Positions 16,392 to 25,843 of a stretch of DNA of 64,000 nucleotides are shown here, in pieces. The position numbers and the translations under genes are program-made. Each line of letters opens with the position of its first letter. Within the stretch, counting starts at the first letter, position 1. Source of the stretch: Bacteroidota bacterium (GTDB lineage Bacteria > Bacteroidota > Bacteroidia > Palsa-965); the NCBI GenBank assembly GCA_016194975.1, contig JACQAM010000008.1:295038-359037 (forward strand). Direction: 5' to 3'. The notes below the pieces were generated by a model. The model was not told where the DNA came from. It worked only from the letters and a program-made list of their open reading frames with translations, and made no database searches.

Positions 16392-17933
16392 TTATTTTCC
16401 GCCTAATCCTACAGGAGAACCAACGCGGTCCATTGCACAGCGGAATCCGATCCACGCTGTTGCCTGGTTTTGGTCAAGGAATCTACGCGTTCCAGGAACC
16501 ATCCAGTAAGCGCGATCATGCCACGATCCTCCTTTGTACACATGTGCTTTATCATTGACAAGCGAATAAACTCCGTACTCATACATGAGTTTGTTTGCGC
16601 TTACGCTGGAAGGATCTGTATAATAAACCGAAGAGTTTCCATCACCATCATTGAAGTTGATGTTATCAGCGTATTTATAATTACGGCGAGTTTCAAGTTT
16701 GTCTTCTTTGTATTTCAGATCCACGTTACGATAACGGATAGCGCCAGGGATGCTTACGATGTTGCTGTCTTTATCATAACGAACAGAATCTTCAACGATA
16801 ACTGTTTTCGTTGCGAAAGTATTAATCGTATCCTGCAACTGGGTCTTGAAAACATTACCACGGAATGAGCGGAAATCATCAGCATCAGTTTGTGTAAGCG
16901 GACGATAAACATCCAGCACCCATTCTGAAACGTTACCTGCCATGTTATAAAGGCCATAATCATTCGGCCAATAAGAATAGACAGGAGCAGTAATATCAGC
17001 AGCGTCATTCAACATTCCGGCAGTTCCCATATTGTCACCGTTAGAACGTTTGTAGTTTGCCAGCATCTGGCCAATGTAACGTTCATCAGGATTACGAACG
17101 GAATGTCCGTTCCATGGATAAAGTCTGCGATCCGTGATACGCTCTCCAAGTGTATTTCCGATAAGACCATATGCAGCATATTCCCATTCTGCTTCTGTTG
17201 GCAGACGATACTTCGGTAGAAGAATTCCGTCTTCCATACGAACCATGCGATCCTCAGGACCGGTAGGATTAAGAGAAGGAATATTCTGAACAACGTTTCC
17301 TACAAATGGATTGTCAGCTTTTGTTCCGGCGAGATAGTGATCTGTGTTGAATGTAGCTTCATTCACAGCAGCTGGATCCCAATCGAGAATTCCTTCGCGA
17401 ACAAGAATGAACTCATTAACACGATCTGTACGCCAGCTACAGAAATTACAAGCCTGGAGCCAGTTCACACCAACCACAGGATAATCGCGATAGGAAGGAT
17501 GGCGAAGATAATAGAGCACATAGGGCTCATTATACGCCAGCTTTTCGCGCCAGACCAATGTGTCGGGCAAAGCAGAAACATAAATCTCCGGATAATCGGC
17601 TGCAAAAACGCGATCGGTCCAATAGAGGTATTCAAGATAATCCAGGTTACGTACTTCGGTTTCATCAATATAAAAAGATGAAACGGTAACCCTTCGTGGC
17701 TGGTTGTTCCAGTCGTAGTTCACATCCTGTTCAACTCTGCCCATAGTGAAGGTACCGCCTTCGATGAACACAAGACCGGGACCGGTTTCCTGTTCTTCAT
17801 AAGGTACAACTTCAAAACCGCCATTGTCCGGATCATTGTAATTCCAACCCGTTACGTTGGAACGCTCTTTCTGGCAAGAAGCCAGAAAGCTTAATCCTGC
17901 TACGAGCATCAACGGCATCACTGCTTTCTTCAT
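16392..17933 (-). CDS. gldJ: gliding motility / type IX secretion lipoprotein GldJ
   Basis: A 513-residue lipoprotein (signal peptide ending LSFLASC, Cys20) with a sulfatase-modifying-factor/FGE fold: GGTFTMG (about 59), RLPTEAEWEYAAYG (about 243), NMAGNVSEWVLDV, KGGSWHDRAYWM and WIGFRCAMD. The segment ALPDTLVWREKLAYNEPYV, with RHPSYRDYPVVGVNW, is what I recall from GldJ and distinguishes it from GldK. It is an outer-membrane-associated part of the gliding/type IX machinery. Neighbours porP, porU and porV support the call; the order gldJ next to porU is conserved in flavobacteria. Confidence 0.9.
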   Translation of the reverse strand: MKKAVMPLMLVAGLSFLASCQKERSNVTGWNYNDPDNGGFEVVPYEEQETGPGLVFIEGGTFTMGRVEQDVNYDWNNQPRRVTVSSFYIDETEVRNLDYLEYLYWTDRVFAADYPEIYVSALPDTLVWREKLAYNEPYVLYYLRHPSYRDYPVVGVNWLQACNFCSWRTDRVNEFILVREGILDWDPAAVNEATFNTDHYLAGTKADNPFVGNVVQNIPSLNPTGPEDRMVRMEDGILLPKYRLPTEAEWEYAAYGLIGNTLGERITDRRLYPWNGHSVRNPDERYIGQMLANYKRSNGDNMGTAGMLNDAADITAPVYSYWPNDYGLYNMAGNVSEWVLDVYRPLTQTDADDFRSFRGNVFKTQLQDTINTFATKTVIVEDSVRYDKDSNIVSIPGAIRYRNVDLKYKEDKLETRRNYKYADNINFNDGDGNSSVYYTDPSSVSANKLMYEYGVYSLVNDKAHVYKGGSWHDRAYWMVPGTRRFLDQNQATAWIGFRCAMDRVGSPVGLGGK

Positions 17934-18028
17934 GGTTGTGGTGTTGGTGTAATAGTTTCCCTTTTAGTTTAATTAACTATATAACGTTGATTTTCCCTTT
18001 TGTTACATGTGGTTCCGAAAATAAATTT

Positions 18029-18982
18029 TCAGAACGATGGACAACTAACGGTACGGAACTTCTTCTTCTTAGGCTTACACTGGAATTGCATCTGGAATGA
18101 CAATTCGTGTGAACCTGCCGTAGCGTTGGTAAGTTTCGACACAGTTACATCGTAGCTATAGCCGAATTTGAAAAGGTCTTGCTGAAATCCGATAAGGAGA
18201 ATGAAAGAGTCCTGGTTACGATACCAGAGACCTCCAACAATAGGTCCTTTCGTAAAATAGACACCGAGATTCAATTGCTGGAAATCCTGTTGTTTCTGAT
18301 AAAGAATATTCGGAGAAACACTGGATTCGCCATAACGCCCACCGAGTGGAATTACAGCACCGGCGTGGCCCGTATATTTCATTGGAAGTTTTGAAGGTCC
18401 GAGGAATCCTTCATCCGGTTCTGTAATGTGATGAACTGCGAATCCAAAGAAGTAGCGGCGACTGTAGCCGAGCATTCCAGCAGAAAAATCTACATTGGTT
18501 TTACTGGTCAGGTTCGGAACCTCATTCGTATTATAAATAAATCCGCGGCGAGGATCTATCATGTCTCCGAAATTAAGTTTGCTCCAGTCAACAGATTTTT
18601 GGGCATAGGTTGCCTGAACACCTAACTTCAATGAGAACTCACGTGTAATATTCAATTGGTAAGAATAAATTCCGGAAATGTTAGTGGTATTGATCGTTGC
18701 TTCCCCTGCACGGTCATTTGTTACAAGTAATCCGAGTCCGCCTGAGATGCCATCTACGTGTTGATCGTAAGACGCACTATACGTAACAAATGTTCCGGTA
18801 ATTCCCGGCCACTGATTACGATAATTGAGACAGATGCGCGGACAGCGTGCTGTTCCGGCAAAAGCTGGATTCAAATAAAGAGGATTGGCATAGAACTGGG
18901 TGAATTCCGGGTCTTGTGCCATCAAATCGCCAATGCCTGCTGTCATGAGCAGTGAAAAGGCAATAACCACTCGCTTCAGCAT
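18029..18982 (-). CDS. porP: PorP/SprF family type IX secretion outer-membrane protein
   Basis: A 317-residue outer-membrane barrel protein. A signal peptide ends at DLMAQ and is followed by the family hallmark FTQFYANPLYLNPAFAG, then CPRICLNYRNQWPGI, ISGGLGLLVTNDRAG and FSAGMLGYSRRYFFGFAVHH. PorP/SprF proteins bind the type IX motor or surface adhesins. It is transcribed leftward toward gldJ (95-bp gap) and divergently from porU. Many genomes hold several porP copies, so a dedicated partner cannot be assigned. Confidence 0.92.
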   Translation of the reverse strand: MLKRVVIAFSLLMTAGIGDLMAQDPEFTQFYANPLYLNPAFAGTARCPRICLNYRNQWPGITGTFVTYSASYDQHVDGISGGLGLLVTNDRAGEATINTTNISGIYSYQLNITREFSLKLGVQATYAQKSVDWSKLNFGDMIDPRRGFIYNTNEVPNLTSKTNVDFSAGMLGYSRRYFFGFAVHHITEPDEGFLGPSKLPMKYTGHAGAVIPLGGRYGESSVSPNILYQKQQDFQQLNLGVYFTKGPIVGGLWYRNQDSFILLIGFQQDLFKFGYSYDVTVSKLTNATAGSHELSFQMQFQCKPKKKKFRTVSCPSF

Positions 18983-19028
18983 AGAGACTGTGCTTGGTTA
19001 AGGTTCATTTTTACGGAGAAGATACGAA

Positions 19029-19056
19029 ACGGTTTCAAAAAAAAATCTGAAACCGT
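19029..19056. promoter_or_regulatory. palindrome between porP and porU
   Basis: ACGGTTTC (19029-19036) and GAAACCGT (19049-19056) form perfect 8-bp arms with a 12-nt, mostly A loop, in the 245-bp region between two divergent type IX genes. The position suits an operator acting on both sides, but no regulator is identified. Confidence 0.45.
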
Positions 19057-19193
19057 AGCGCAATAATCCTTGTTTGCCTCCGTTATTTCATCGGTTTTAG
19101 GCAGATGGGATAACGGACTTGAACAAAAATAGTCCTTTTCTCCCGAATTATCCAAATATCTCCCTGAAAATCACTCTGCGGCAAACCTTTTTT

Positions 19194-19201
19194 TACATTT
19201 G
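19194..19201 (+). promoter_or_regulatory. -7 promoter box of porU
   Basis: TACATTTG fits TAnnTTTG and lies 26 nt before the GTG start at 19228. Confidence 0.5.
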
Positions 19202-19227
19202 AAACCCTTCAAAATCTCGTTTCTAAC

Positions 19228-22200
19228 GTGAGAAACCATTCTGTACTTCGCTCTTTCCTTTTAATCATCGGCCTTTTTTCGGTGAATTTTTTCTGCTTTA
19301 GCCAAGCTAGCAGGTCGCAATTTAACCTGATGCACAGGACATTACACTGGACAGAACCGGTCACCACTCAATTCACTGCCGAGGAAACAAGAAGTTTTCT
19401 ATGGTTCGATGGAGCTACCTATGATGCTTCGCGGAATTTTTTGCCGGTTTATTCCGAAAATATTTCACTGAGTTCCGGTTCTGCATCTGCGAATGGCGTA
19501 ATTAAGAATCCGGTTTACCAGCCGCTCGATGATAATTCTATTATAGCGCTGGGGAATGCTGCTGAATATTTACAAAGCGAACCGGAAATAAAAGTGAATG
19601 TTATCACCAGCAGAAAGCAAGATCTTGCAGCTGTTTCAATCGTACCGCTCCGGAAAAATTCATTGACCGGTCGAATAGAAAAACTCGTCAGTTTTGATCT
19701 CGAAGTTTATCCAACCGGAAATGCAGCGCGCAGATCTATTCCTGTTTTTGCTTCGGGTTCCGTACTTGCATCCGGATCCTGGTTCAAGATAGGTGTAGTC
19801 AATAACGGAATTCACAAACTTGATTATAGTTTTTTCAGCTCGATGGGAATTGATATGTCAACGATCGATCCAAGAAACATCCGCATTTATGGAAACGGTC
19901 ATGGCCAGCTTCCCTACAGCAATTCCGGTGTGCACCAGGACGATCTCAATGAATATGCGATCATGGTGCAGGGCGAAAGCGACGGAGTATTCGACTCAAC
20001 AGATTATGTTTTGTTCTATGGTGTTTCTCCGAATACCTGGACCTATGATTCCACAGCCGGGCATAATCATTATCATCATTACGTTCACAATTACAGCGAC
20101 ACAACTTATTATTTTATCAATACGGATCTCGGCCCGGGAAAAAGAGTGGCTCTTCAATCGTCAAGTTTACTTGCGCCAACGAATAATGTAACCTCATTCG
20201 ATGATTATGCTTTTCATGAATTGGATAATGTAAACATGATCAAATCGGGAAGAGAATGGTACGGTGAAGAATTTGATATTCTTACTTCGTACAATTTTGG
20301 TTTTAATTTTCCTAACATCGATGTTACTTCTAATGCCTGTGTTGAAGTTGATCTGATCTCGCGCGATGATAATGGCTCCAGCCAATATTCAGTGACTGCA
20401 CAAAGCGGAAGTTCAGTCATCACTGTTTCGCCGACTACTCCAGGATGTTATTATTGCCCATATGCAAATGACGGAAGCACTGAAATGTGTTTTACACCGA
20501 ATAATTCTGCGATCAATGTGAATATTTCAAAACTTACTTCCGGCGCTCTCGGATATTTAAACTGGGTGCGTGTGAATGCACGCCGGCATTTAACCATGAA
20601 TACCGGGATGATGAGTTTCCGCGATTCAAAAAGCGCAGGTACTGGAAATGTTGCACAATATTTTCTCGATGGTTATACTTCTTCCTTGACAGTTTGGGAT
20701 GTGACAGATCTGGCTAATGTTGCTCAACAGATCACCACGATCAATTCCACATTTCTCCAATGGACACTCCCCGCTGATTCTGTTCGGGAATTTGTGGCGT
20801 TCGATGGTTCGGAATTTTACACACCGGTTTATTTCGGAAAAGTTGCAAATCAGAATCTGCACGGAATGCAACCGGTCGATCTCATCATTGTGAGTAACGC
20901 AGCATTCCTTACCCAAGCGGGCGAGCTCGCGCAATTGCACGCGCAGTATGATGATCTGAGTTATGTGATCGTTACACCGCAGCAGATCTATAATGAATTC
21001 TCTTCCGGCTCACAGGACGTGACGGCTATCCGCGATTTTGTTCGCATGCTTTATTACCGCGCACAAACTAAAGAAGAAATGCCGAGATATTTATTGTTAT
21101 TCGGTGATGGTTCATACGATAACAAACACAGAATGGCGTCCAATACGAATTACCTTCCTACGTTCCAGAATTTGAATTCTGTAGGGCCAACTGAATCTTA
21201 TGTTTCGGATGAGTATTATGGTTTGCTTGATGATGCCGGTGGCTGGGATGGAAGCAGTGATATTGGCTACGTCGATATAGGAATCGGAAGATTTCCTGTT
21301 CAGACATCTCAGCAAGCAGAGGACATGGTACAGAAGATCAAACATTATATGACAAGGCAAATTCCATCTACAAATATTTCTGCATGTACCAATGATCAGT
21401 GTTCAAAAGGAGGAGAGTGGAGAACATGGCTCACTTTCATTGGTGATGATGAAGATTCTGATATTCACATGAGCCAGTCTGATCAGCTTGCTACGCTGGT
21501 TGACACTACGTATGATATTTACAACATTGACAAAATTTATCTCGACGCATACCAGCAGCAGCAAACTCCCGGAGGGGAACGCTATCCTGATGTGAGTGCC
21601 GCCATCAATCATCGGATGGATAAAGGTTGTCTCATTATGAATTACACCGGGCATGGTGGAGAAGTTGGCCTTGCACACGAAAGGATCCTTGATGTTCCTA
21701 TGATCAACGCATGGACTAATATCTGCAACATGCCATTGTGGGTAACTGCTACCTGCGAATTCAGCCGCTTCGATGATCCGGGAAGAACTTCAGCAGGTGA
21801 ATTTGTTTTCCTGAATCCGAATGGAGGAGGAATAGGTCTGTTCACTACGGTGCGTCTTGTTTATTCTACACCGAATTTCAATCTCAATAAAAAATTCTAC
21901 GAATGCGCATTCGTTCCCATTGATGGAGAAATGCCGCGTGTTGGTGACTTGTATCGTATTACCAAAGTGACGAGTGGCAATAACACCAACAACAGGAATT
22001 TTACATTGCTGGGTGATCCTGCTCTTCGATTGAATTACCCGATCAATAATGTGGTGACAACAGAAGTGAATAATGTGGCGGTAACTTCTTCTTCATCCGA
22101 CACCATTCGCGCATTGAGCATGGTCACCGTGAAAGGACACATTACTGATTCGATCGGAAATCTCATGACAGATTTCAACGGCATTATTTATCCTACAGTT

Positions 22201-23127
22201 TTCGATAAAGCAAAAGCCATCACCACGCTTGGCAATGATCCGCCGAATGCACCTTTCACTTTCATGCTGCAGAAAAATATTCTGTATCACGGAAAAGTGA
22301 GTGTTACCAATGGAAATTTCCAGTTCTCATTCGTCGTTCCGAAGGATATTGCTTACCAGTACGGAGTCGGACGCATCAGTTATTATGCAGAAGATGGCGT
22401 GACAGATGCAGCCGGCGCCTATGAGCAGATCATCGTGGGTGGTTCCAATACAAATGCTCCTGCAGATCTTACCGGACCTTCCGTGAAATTATTTCTGAAT
22501 GACAGCAATTTTGTTTCTGGCGGACTCACCAACGACAGTCCACATCTCTTTGCAATTGTCCGTGATTCGAACGGTGTGAATACGGTGGGTAATGGAATCG
22601 GCCATGATGTTGTTGCCATTCTTGATGCACAGTCGGAGAATGCAATTGTGCTGAATGATTATTACCAGGCAGACATGAATAGTTACCAGAGCGGAAGAAT
22701 CATTTATCCATTTACGGATCTTTCGGAAGGGACGCACACACTCTCGCTGAAAGTATGGGACGTTTATAATAATTCTACAACTGTCACCACGGAATTTGTC
22801 GTTACAAAATCAACAGGGCTTCAACTCAGCCACGTGCTGAATTATCCGAATCCGTTCACGACAAATACTTCTTTTTATCTCGAATACAATCAGTGCTGCA
22901 CACAATACAATGTGATGATCCAGGTTTTTACGGTTTCCGGAAAATTAGTGAAGACAATAAATCAGGAAGTGAATTCCGACGGGTATCGCAGCGATCCTAT
23001 CGAGTGGGATGGAAGAGATGATTATGGCGACAAGATCGGCCGCGGCGTTTACATTTACCGGGTATTTGCACAAACAAGCGATGGATTATCAGCAGAAAAA
23101 TATGAGAAACTCGTTATCCTGAATTAA
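19228..23127 (+). CDS. porU: type IX secretion system sortase PorU
   Basis: A 1299-residue secreted protease-like sortase that removes cargo C-terminal domains and attaches cargo to anionic LPS. A GTG start gives a signal peptide ending at FFCFSQ. The middle is a gingipain-like C25 domain with catalytic His in MNYTGHGGEVGLAHE (about 808) and Cys in WVTATCEFSRFD (about 842). The C-terminus is a type IX sorting domain (LNYPNPFTTNTSFYLEY ... GRGVYIYRVFA), which in PorU is retained. porV follows 51 bp later on the same strand. Length is typical of the family. Confidence 0.97.
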   Translation: MRNHSVLRSFLLIIGLFSVNFFCFSQASRSQFNLMHRTLHWTEPVTTQFTAEETRSFLWFDGATYDASRNFLPVYSENISLSSGSASANGVIKNPVYQPLDDNSIIALGNAAEYLQSEPEIKVNVITSRKQDLAAVSIVPLRKNSLTGRIEKLVSFDLEVYPTGNAARRSIPVFASGSVLASGSWFKIGVVNNGIHKLDYSFFSSMGIDMSTIDPRNIRIYGNGHGQLPYSNSGVHQDDLNEYAIMVQGESDGVFDSTDYVLFYGVSPNTWTYDSTAGHNHYHHYVHNYSDTTYYFINTDLGPGKRVALQSSSLLAPTNNVTSFDDYAFHELDNVNMIKSGREWYGEEFDILTSYNFGFNFPNIDVTSNACVEVDLISRDDNGSSQYSVTAQSGSSVITVSPTTPGCYYCPYANDGSTEMCFTPNNSAINVNISKLTSGALGYLNWVRVNARRHLTMNTGMMSFRDSKSAGTGNVAQYFLDGYTSSLTVWDVTDLANVAQQITTINSTFLQWTLPADSVREFVAFDGSEFYTPVYFGKVANQNLHGMQPVDLIIVSNAAFLTQAGELAQLHAQYDDLSYVIVTPQQIYNEFSSGSQDVTAIRDFVRMLYYRAQTKEEMPRYLLLFGDGSYDNKHRMASNTNYLPTFQNLNSVGPTESYVSDEYYGLLDDAGGWDGSSDIGYVDIGIGRFPVQTSQQAEDMVQKIKHYMTRQIPSTNISACTNDQCSKGGEWRTWLTFIGDDEDSDIHMSQSDQLATLVDTTYDIYNIDKIYLDAYQQQQTPGGERYPDVSAAINHRMDKGCLIMNYTGHGGEVGLAHERILDVPMINAWTNICNMPLWVTATCEFSRFDDPGRTSAGEFVFLNPNGGGIGLFTTVRLVYSTPNFNLNKKFYECAFVPIDGEMPRVGDLYRITKVTSGNNTNNRNFTLLGDPALRLNYPINNVVTTEVNNVAVTSSSSDTIRALSMVTVKGHITDSIGNLMTDFNGIIYPTVFDKAKAITTLGNDPPNAPFTFMLQKNILYHGKVSVTNGNFQFSFVVPKDIAYQYGVGRISYYAEDGVTDAAGAYEQIIVGGSNTNAPADLTGPSVKLFLNDSNFVSGGLTNDSPHLFAIVRDSNGVNTVGNGIGHDVVAILDAQSENAIVLNDYYQADMNSYQSGRIIYPFTDLSEGTHTLSLKVWDVYNNSTTVTTEFVVTKSTGLQLSHVLNYPNPFTTNTSFYLEYNQCCTQYNVMIQVFTVSGKLVKTINQEVNSDGYRSDPIEWDGRDDYGDKIGRGVYIYRVFAQTSDGLSAEKYEKLVILN

Positions 23128-23152
23128 CTTTTTCAAAAGCGACAAAAAATTC

Positions 23153-23160
23153 TAAATTTG
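23153..23160 (+). promoter_or_regulatory. -7 promoter box of porV
   Basis: TAAATTTG lies 18 nt before the ATG at 23179 and overlaps a TTG that would otherwise be read as an earlier start. porV may thus have its own promoter besides read-through from porU. Confidence 0.5.
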
Positions 23161-23178
23161 TTAACTAACAAGATCAGC

Positions 23179-24450
23179 ATGAAAGTTCAGTCAATCAATA
23201 AATGGATCGTAGCAGTTGCTGTTGCAATGGTGTGTACGGATAGTTCTGTTACAGCACAGATCCAGACCAACCAATTGCAGGGCGGAAGCATCAACACGAT
23301 CACAACTGCAGTTCCGTTCCTGATGATCACGCCCGACACGCGTGCGGGAGGAATGGGTGAGACCGGTGTTGCAACAACGCCTGATGTGAATTCCATTCAC
23401 TGGAATGCAGCAAAACTTGCATTCGAACAAAAGAAAATGGGGCTCGGAATTTCCTACACGCCCTGGCTGCGCGCGCTGGTGCCCGACATCAATCTCGCTT
23501 ATGTTTCCTGGTACATGAAACCGAAAGGCAGTACTAATTCTGCATTCGGTGCTTCCATGCGTTACTTCTCAATGGGAAATATCACTTTCACGGATATCGT
23601 GGGAAATACCATCGGGCAATATCGTCCGAATGAATTTGCATTCGACGCTTGTTACGCACGCAAACTCGGAAAACATTTTTCTGCTTCCATGGCAGGACGT
23701 TTCATTCACTCGAGTCTTACCAATGGTATCACAGTGAATAATACGGATACCAAAGCAGGTGTTGCCGGCGCAGTTGATCTCTCTGGTTATTATTATAATC
23801 CTGATATAAAACTGAACGGCAAAAAATCAACACTCATGTTCGGGATGGCGATCACCAACATCGGGAATAAAATTTCTTATTCTTCTTCTGTTCGCCGCGA
23901 TTTCATTCCCATTAATCTGCGCATGGGTGCAGGAATGGTGATACAAGCAGACGAATACAACAAGATCGGATTTCAACTCGAGTTTAATAAACTTCTTGTT
24001 CCCACTCCACCCATCTATAAAACAGATCCTACTACGCACAGCCCGATCGTTGATCCGAATACGGGGCAATATGAGATCGAGAAAGGGAAAGATCCGAACC
24101 GTTCTGTTGCAGATGGAATGTTCGGTTCATTCAATGATGCGCCCGGTGGATTCAACGAAGAACTGAAAGAAATAAATATCGGAACAGGAATTGAATACTG
24201 GTACAATGATTTATTTGCAGTTCGCACCGGTTATTTTTACGAAGCGCCTACAAAAGGAAACCGCCAGTTCTTCACGCTCGGCGCAGGAGTGAAATATCAT
24301 GTGTTCGGCCTCGATTTCGCTTATCTCATTCCAACGAACGGACAACGTTCTCCATTGCAAAATACACTTCGTTTCACACTCACATTCGACTTCGATGCGT
24401 TCAACAAACAGAATGAAGATGCAGCAGGTGGTGATACCGGAGGAAAATAA
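23179..24450 (+). CDS. porV: type IX secretion outer-membrane shuttle PorV
   Basis: A 423-residue outer-membrane barrel (also named LptO) that carries cargo from the translocon to PorU. ATG 23179 gives the signal peptide MKVQSINKWIVAVAVAMV, cleaved near SVTAQ. The conserved N-terminal block FLMITPDTRAGGMGETGVAT followed by DVNSIHWNAAKLAF is the PorV signature. The C-terminus ends in barrel strands (LRFTLTFDFDAF) and an acidic Gly-rich tail. A terminator follows at 24471. Confidence 0.96.
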   Translation: MKVQSINKWIVAVAVAMVCTDSSVTAQIQTNQLQGGSINTITTAVPFLMITPDTRAGGMGETGVATTPDVNSIHWNAAKLAFEQKKMGLGISYTPWLRALVPDINLAYVSWYMKPKGSTNSAFGASMRYFSMGNITFTDIVGNTIGQYRPNEFAFDACYARKLGKHFSASMAGRFIHSSLTNGITVNNTDTKAGVAGAVDLSGYYYNPDIKLNGKKSTLMFGMAITNIGNKISYSSSVRRDFIPINLRMGAGMVIQADEYNKIGFQLEFNKLLVPTPPIYKTDPTTHSPIVDPNTGQYEIEKGKDPNRSVADGMFGSFNDAPGGFNEELKEINIGTGIEYWYNDLFAVRTGYFYEAPTKGNRQFFTLGAGVKYHVFGLDFAYLIPTNGQRSPLQNTLRFTLTFDFDAFNKQNEDAAGGDTGGK

Positions 24451-24470
24451 TATTTCTGAAATTGAATGGG

Positions 24471-24502
24471 AAAGCGCTCTCAGTAAATGAAAGCGCTTTT
24501 TT
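24471..24502 (+). terminator. terminator of the porU-porV unit
   Basis: AAAGCGCT (24471-24478) pairs with AGCGCTTT (24492-24499), followed by T residues. Confidence 0.75.
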
Positions 24503-24555
24503 ATTTTCGCATACGATCGTCGGAAAATAATTCAGTGAATCACGAACACACTCCT

Positions 24556-24563
24556 TACTTTTG
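24556..24563 (+). promoter_or_regulatory. -7 promoter box of ispF
   Basis: TACTTTTG ends 4 nt before the ATG at 24568. Confidence 0.6.
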
Positions 24564-24567
24564 AAAA

Positions 24568-25053
24568 ATGTCTGCTGATATGAGAATCGGTTACGGTTAC
24601 GATGTGCATCGCCTGGTTGCAGGACGAGATTTATTTCTCGGCGGAATAAAAATTGATTTTGAAAAAGGATGTGATGGCCATTCGGATGCGGATGTGCTCC
24701 TGCACGCGATATGCGATGCGCTGCTAGGCGCGGCTGCGTTGCGCGATATCGGTTTTCATTTTCCGGACACCGATGCATCGTTTAAAAATATTGACAGTAA
24801 AATTCTATTGCAGAAAACGAACAGATTACTCCGTGATGCAGGATGGCGTGTTGGAAATATTGACGCAACAGTTTGCATGGAGCGGCCGAAGATCAATCCG
24901 CATATTCCGCTCATGTGCGAAACCATTGCCGCCCTTCTCGGAATTGAAACCAATTGCGTTTCGGTGAAAGCAACTACCAGTGAAAAATTAGGTTACGTGG
25001 GAAAAGAAGAAGGTGTGAATGCGCACGCTGTGGCGCTCCTTGTGCGGAAATAA
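24568..25053 (+). CDS. ispF: 2-C-methyl-D-erythritol 2,4-cyclodiphosphate synthase
   Basis: MEP-pathway enzyme that cyclises CDP-methylerythritol phosphate, releasing CMP. The 161-residue length is normal. Zn ligands are in GYGYDVHRL and SDADVLLHAICDALLGA; other blocks are DIGFHFPDTD, TVCMERPKINPHIPLM and VKATTSEKLGYVGKEEG. It is a monocistronic unit between porV and the remnant repeat at 25060. Confidence 0.97.
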   Translation: MSADMRIGYGYDVHRLVAGRDLFLGGIKIDFEKGCDGHSDADVLLHAICDALLGAAALRDIGFHFPDTDASFKNIDSKILLQKTNRLLRDAGWRVGNIDATVCMERPKINPHIPLMCETIAALLGIETNCVSVKATTSEKLGYVGKEEGVNAHAVALLVRK

Positions 25054-25059
25054 ATCTTA

Positions 25060-25145
25060 GCTCCACTATGGCCTGCAAAATGCGCCTCGGCTGAACAAAA
25101 ATGGCATCATAACAATTCCAAAAAAATGAATTTTAAACGGCCTCT
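25060..25145. repeat. truncated copy of the MITE-like element
   Basis: 86 bp match 11842-11926 of the full element closely: the right part of the centre plus the whole right arm, with one extra A and a few substitutions (AAACGGCCTCT instead of AGACAGCCTCT). The left half is missing, cut 7 bp after the ispF stop. Its outer end touches the stop codon of the leftward DUF2490 gene. Confidence 0.85.
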
Positions 25146-25828
25146 CAGTCGAGAGAAATAGAATATTCAAACCCGAGAATGTAAAGCGTTTGCCGATCAT
25201 TTACATTCCATTCTTTCTGGCACATGAAATAAATTCCACCCGAACTGAATTGATTGAAATCGTAATTCAGCCCTGCATAAAATCGTGAGCGGTCAAATCC
25301 ATTGTGATAAGGTATCCTCGGATTGCGGTACTGGAAACGTAATTCACTTGCAACATACGGAGACAAGGAAGCGGTGGCCGCATAAGCAACCTTGAACATG
25401 TTGCGCTCATAAAGCTCCGGTACATTTCCGAGATCACTCGCGTATCCCCAACTTCTCCATTCACTCTGCAATCGTGCGCGATAACCGAATGAAAATTTCC
25501 CGAGTTTGTATTTGAAAATAAGATCGACATAAGCGCGTTGGCGTATTCCCCACGAATCATTTCCCTTATTTTTATCAATGAAACGATAAACAGGAGAGAT
25601 GCGGAAATATTTATTGAATTTGTAAGTAACACCGATGTTGGTGTAAGTGAGATTGACGCTCTGCAGATTATTCTTCAGCCGCAATTCCTGGTCAAAGTTG
25701 AAATCAAAATTCTTAACGATCTTCTTGTTGAAACTGAATGTCATCCACGAACCGAAATCCTCAGTCTGCGCGATCGAATTCGTTACAAAAAGAAATGAAA
25801 GCAATATGGGCAGTAGTATGCGTTTCAT
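25145..25828 (-). CDS. DUF2490 outer-membrane protein
   Basis: A 227-residue protein with a signal peptide (MKRILLPILLSFLFVTNSIA) and alternating hydrophobic/polar strands typical of a small outer-membrane barrel. EDFGSWMTFSFNKKI, LRLKNNLQSVNLTYTN, RISPVYRFIDKN and GYRARLQSEWRSW fit the DUF2490 family. Its function is unknown. It lies 15 bp after the DUF4956 gene, so it is the last gene of the VTC cluster and may provide an outer-membrane component. Confidence 0.82.
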   Translation of the reverse strand: MKRILLPILLSFLFVTNSIAQTEDFGSWMTFSFNKKIVKNFDFNFDQELRLKNNLQSVNLTYTNIGVTYKFNKYFRISPVYRFIDKNKGNDSWGIRQRAYVDLIFKYKLGKFSFGYRARLQSEWRSWGYASDLGNVPELYERNMFKVAYAATASLSPYVASELRFQYRNPRIPYHNGFDRSRFYAGLNYDFNQFSSGGIYFMCQKEWNVNDRQTLYILGFEYSISLD

Positions 25829-25843
25829 TTCGCCGTTGTGTAT

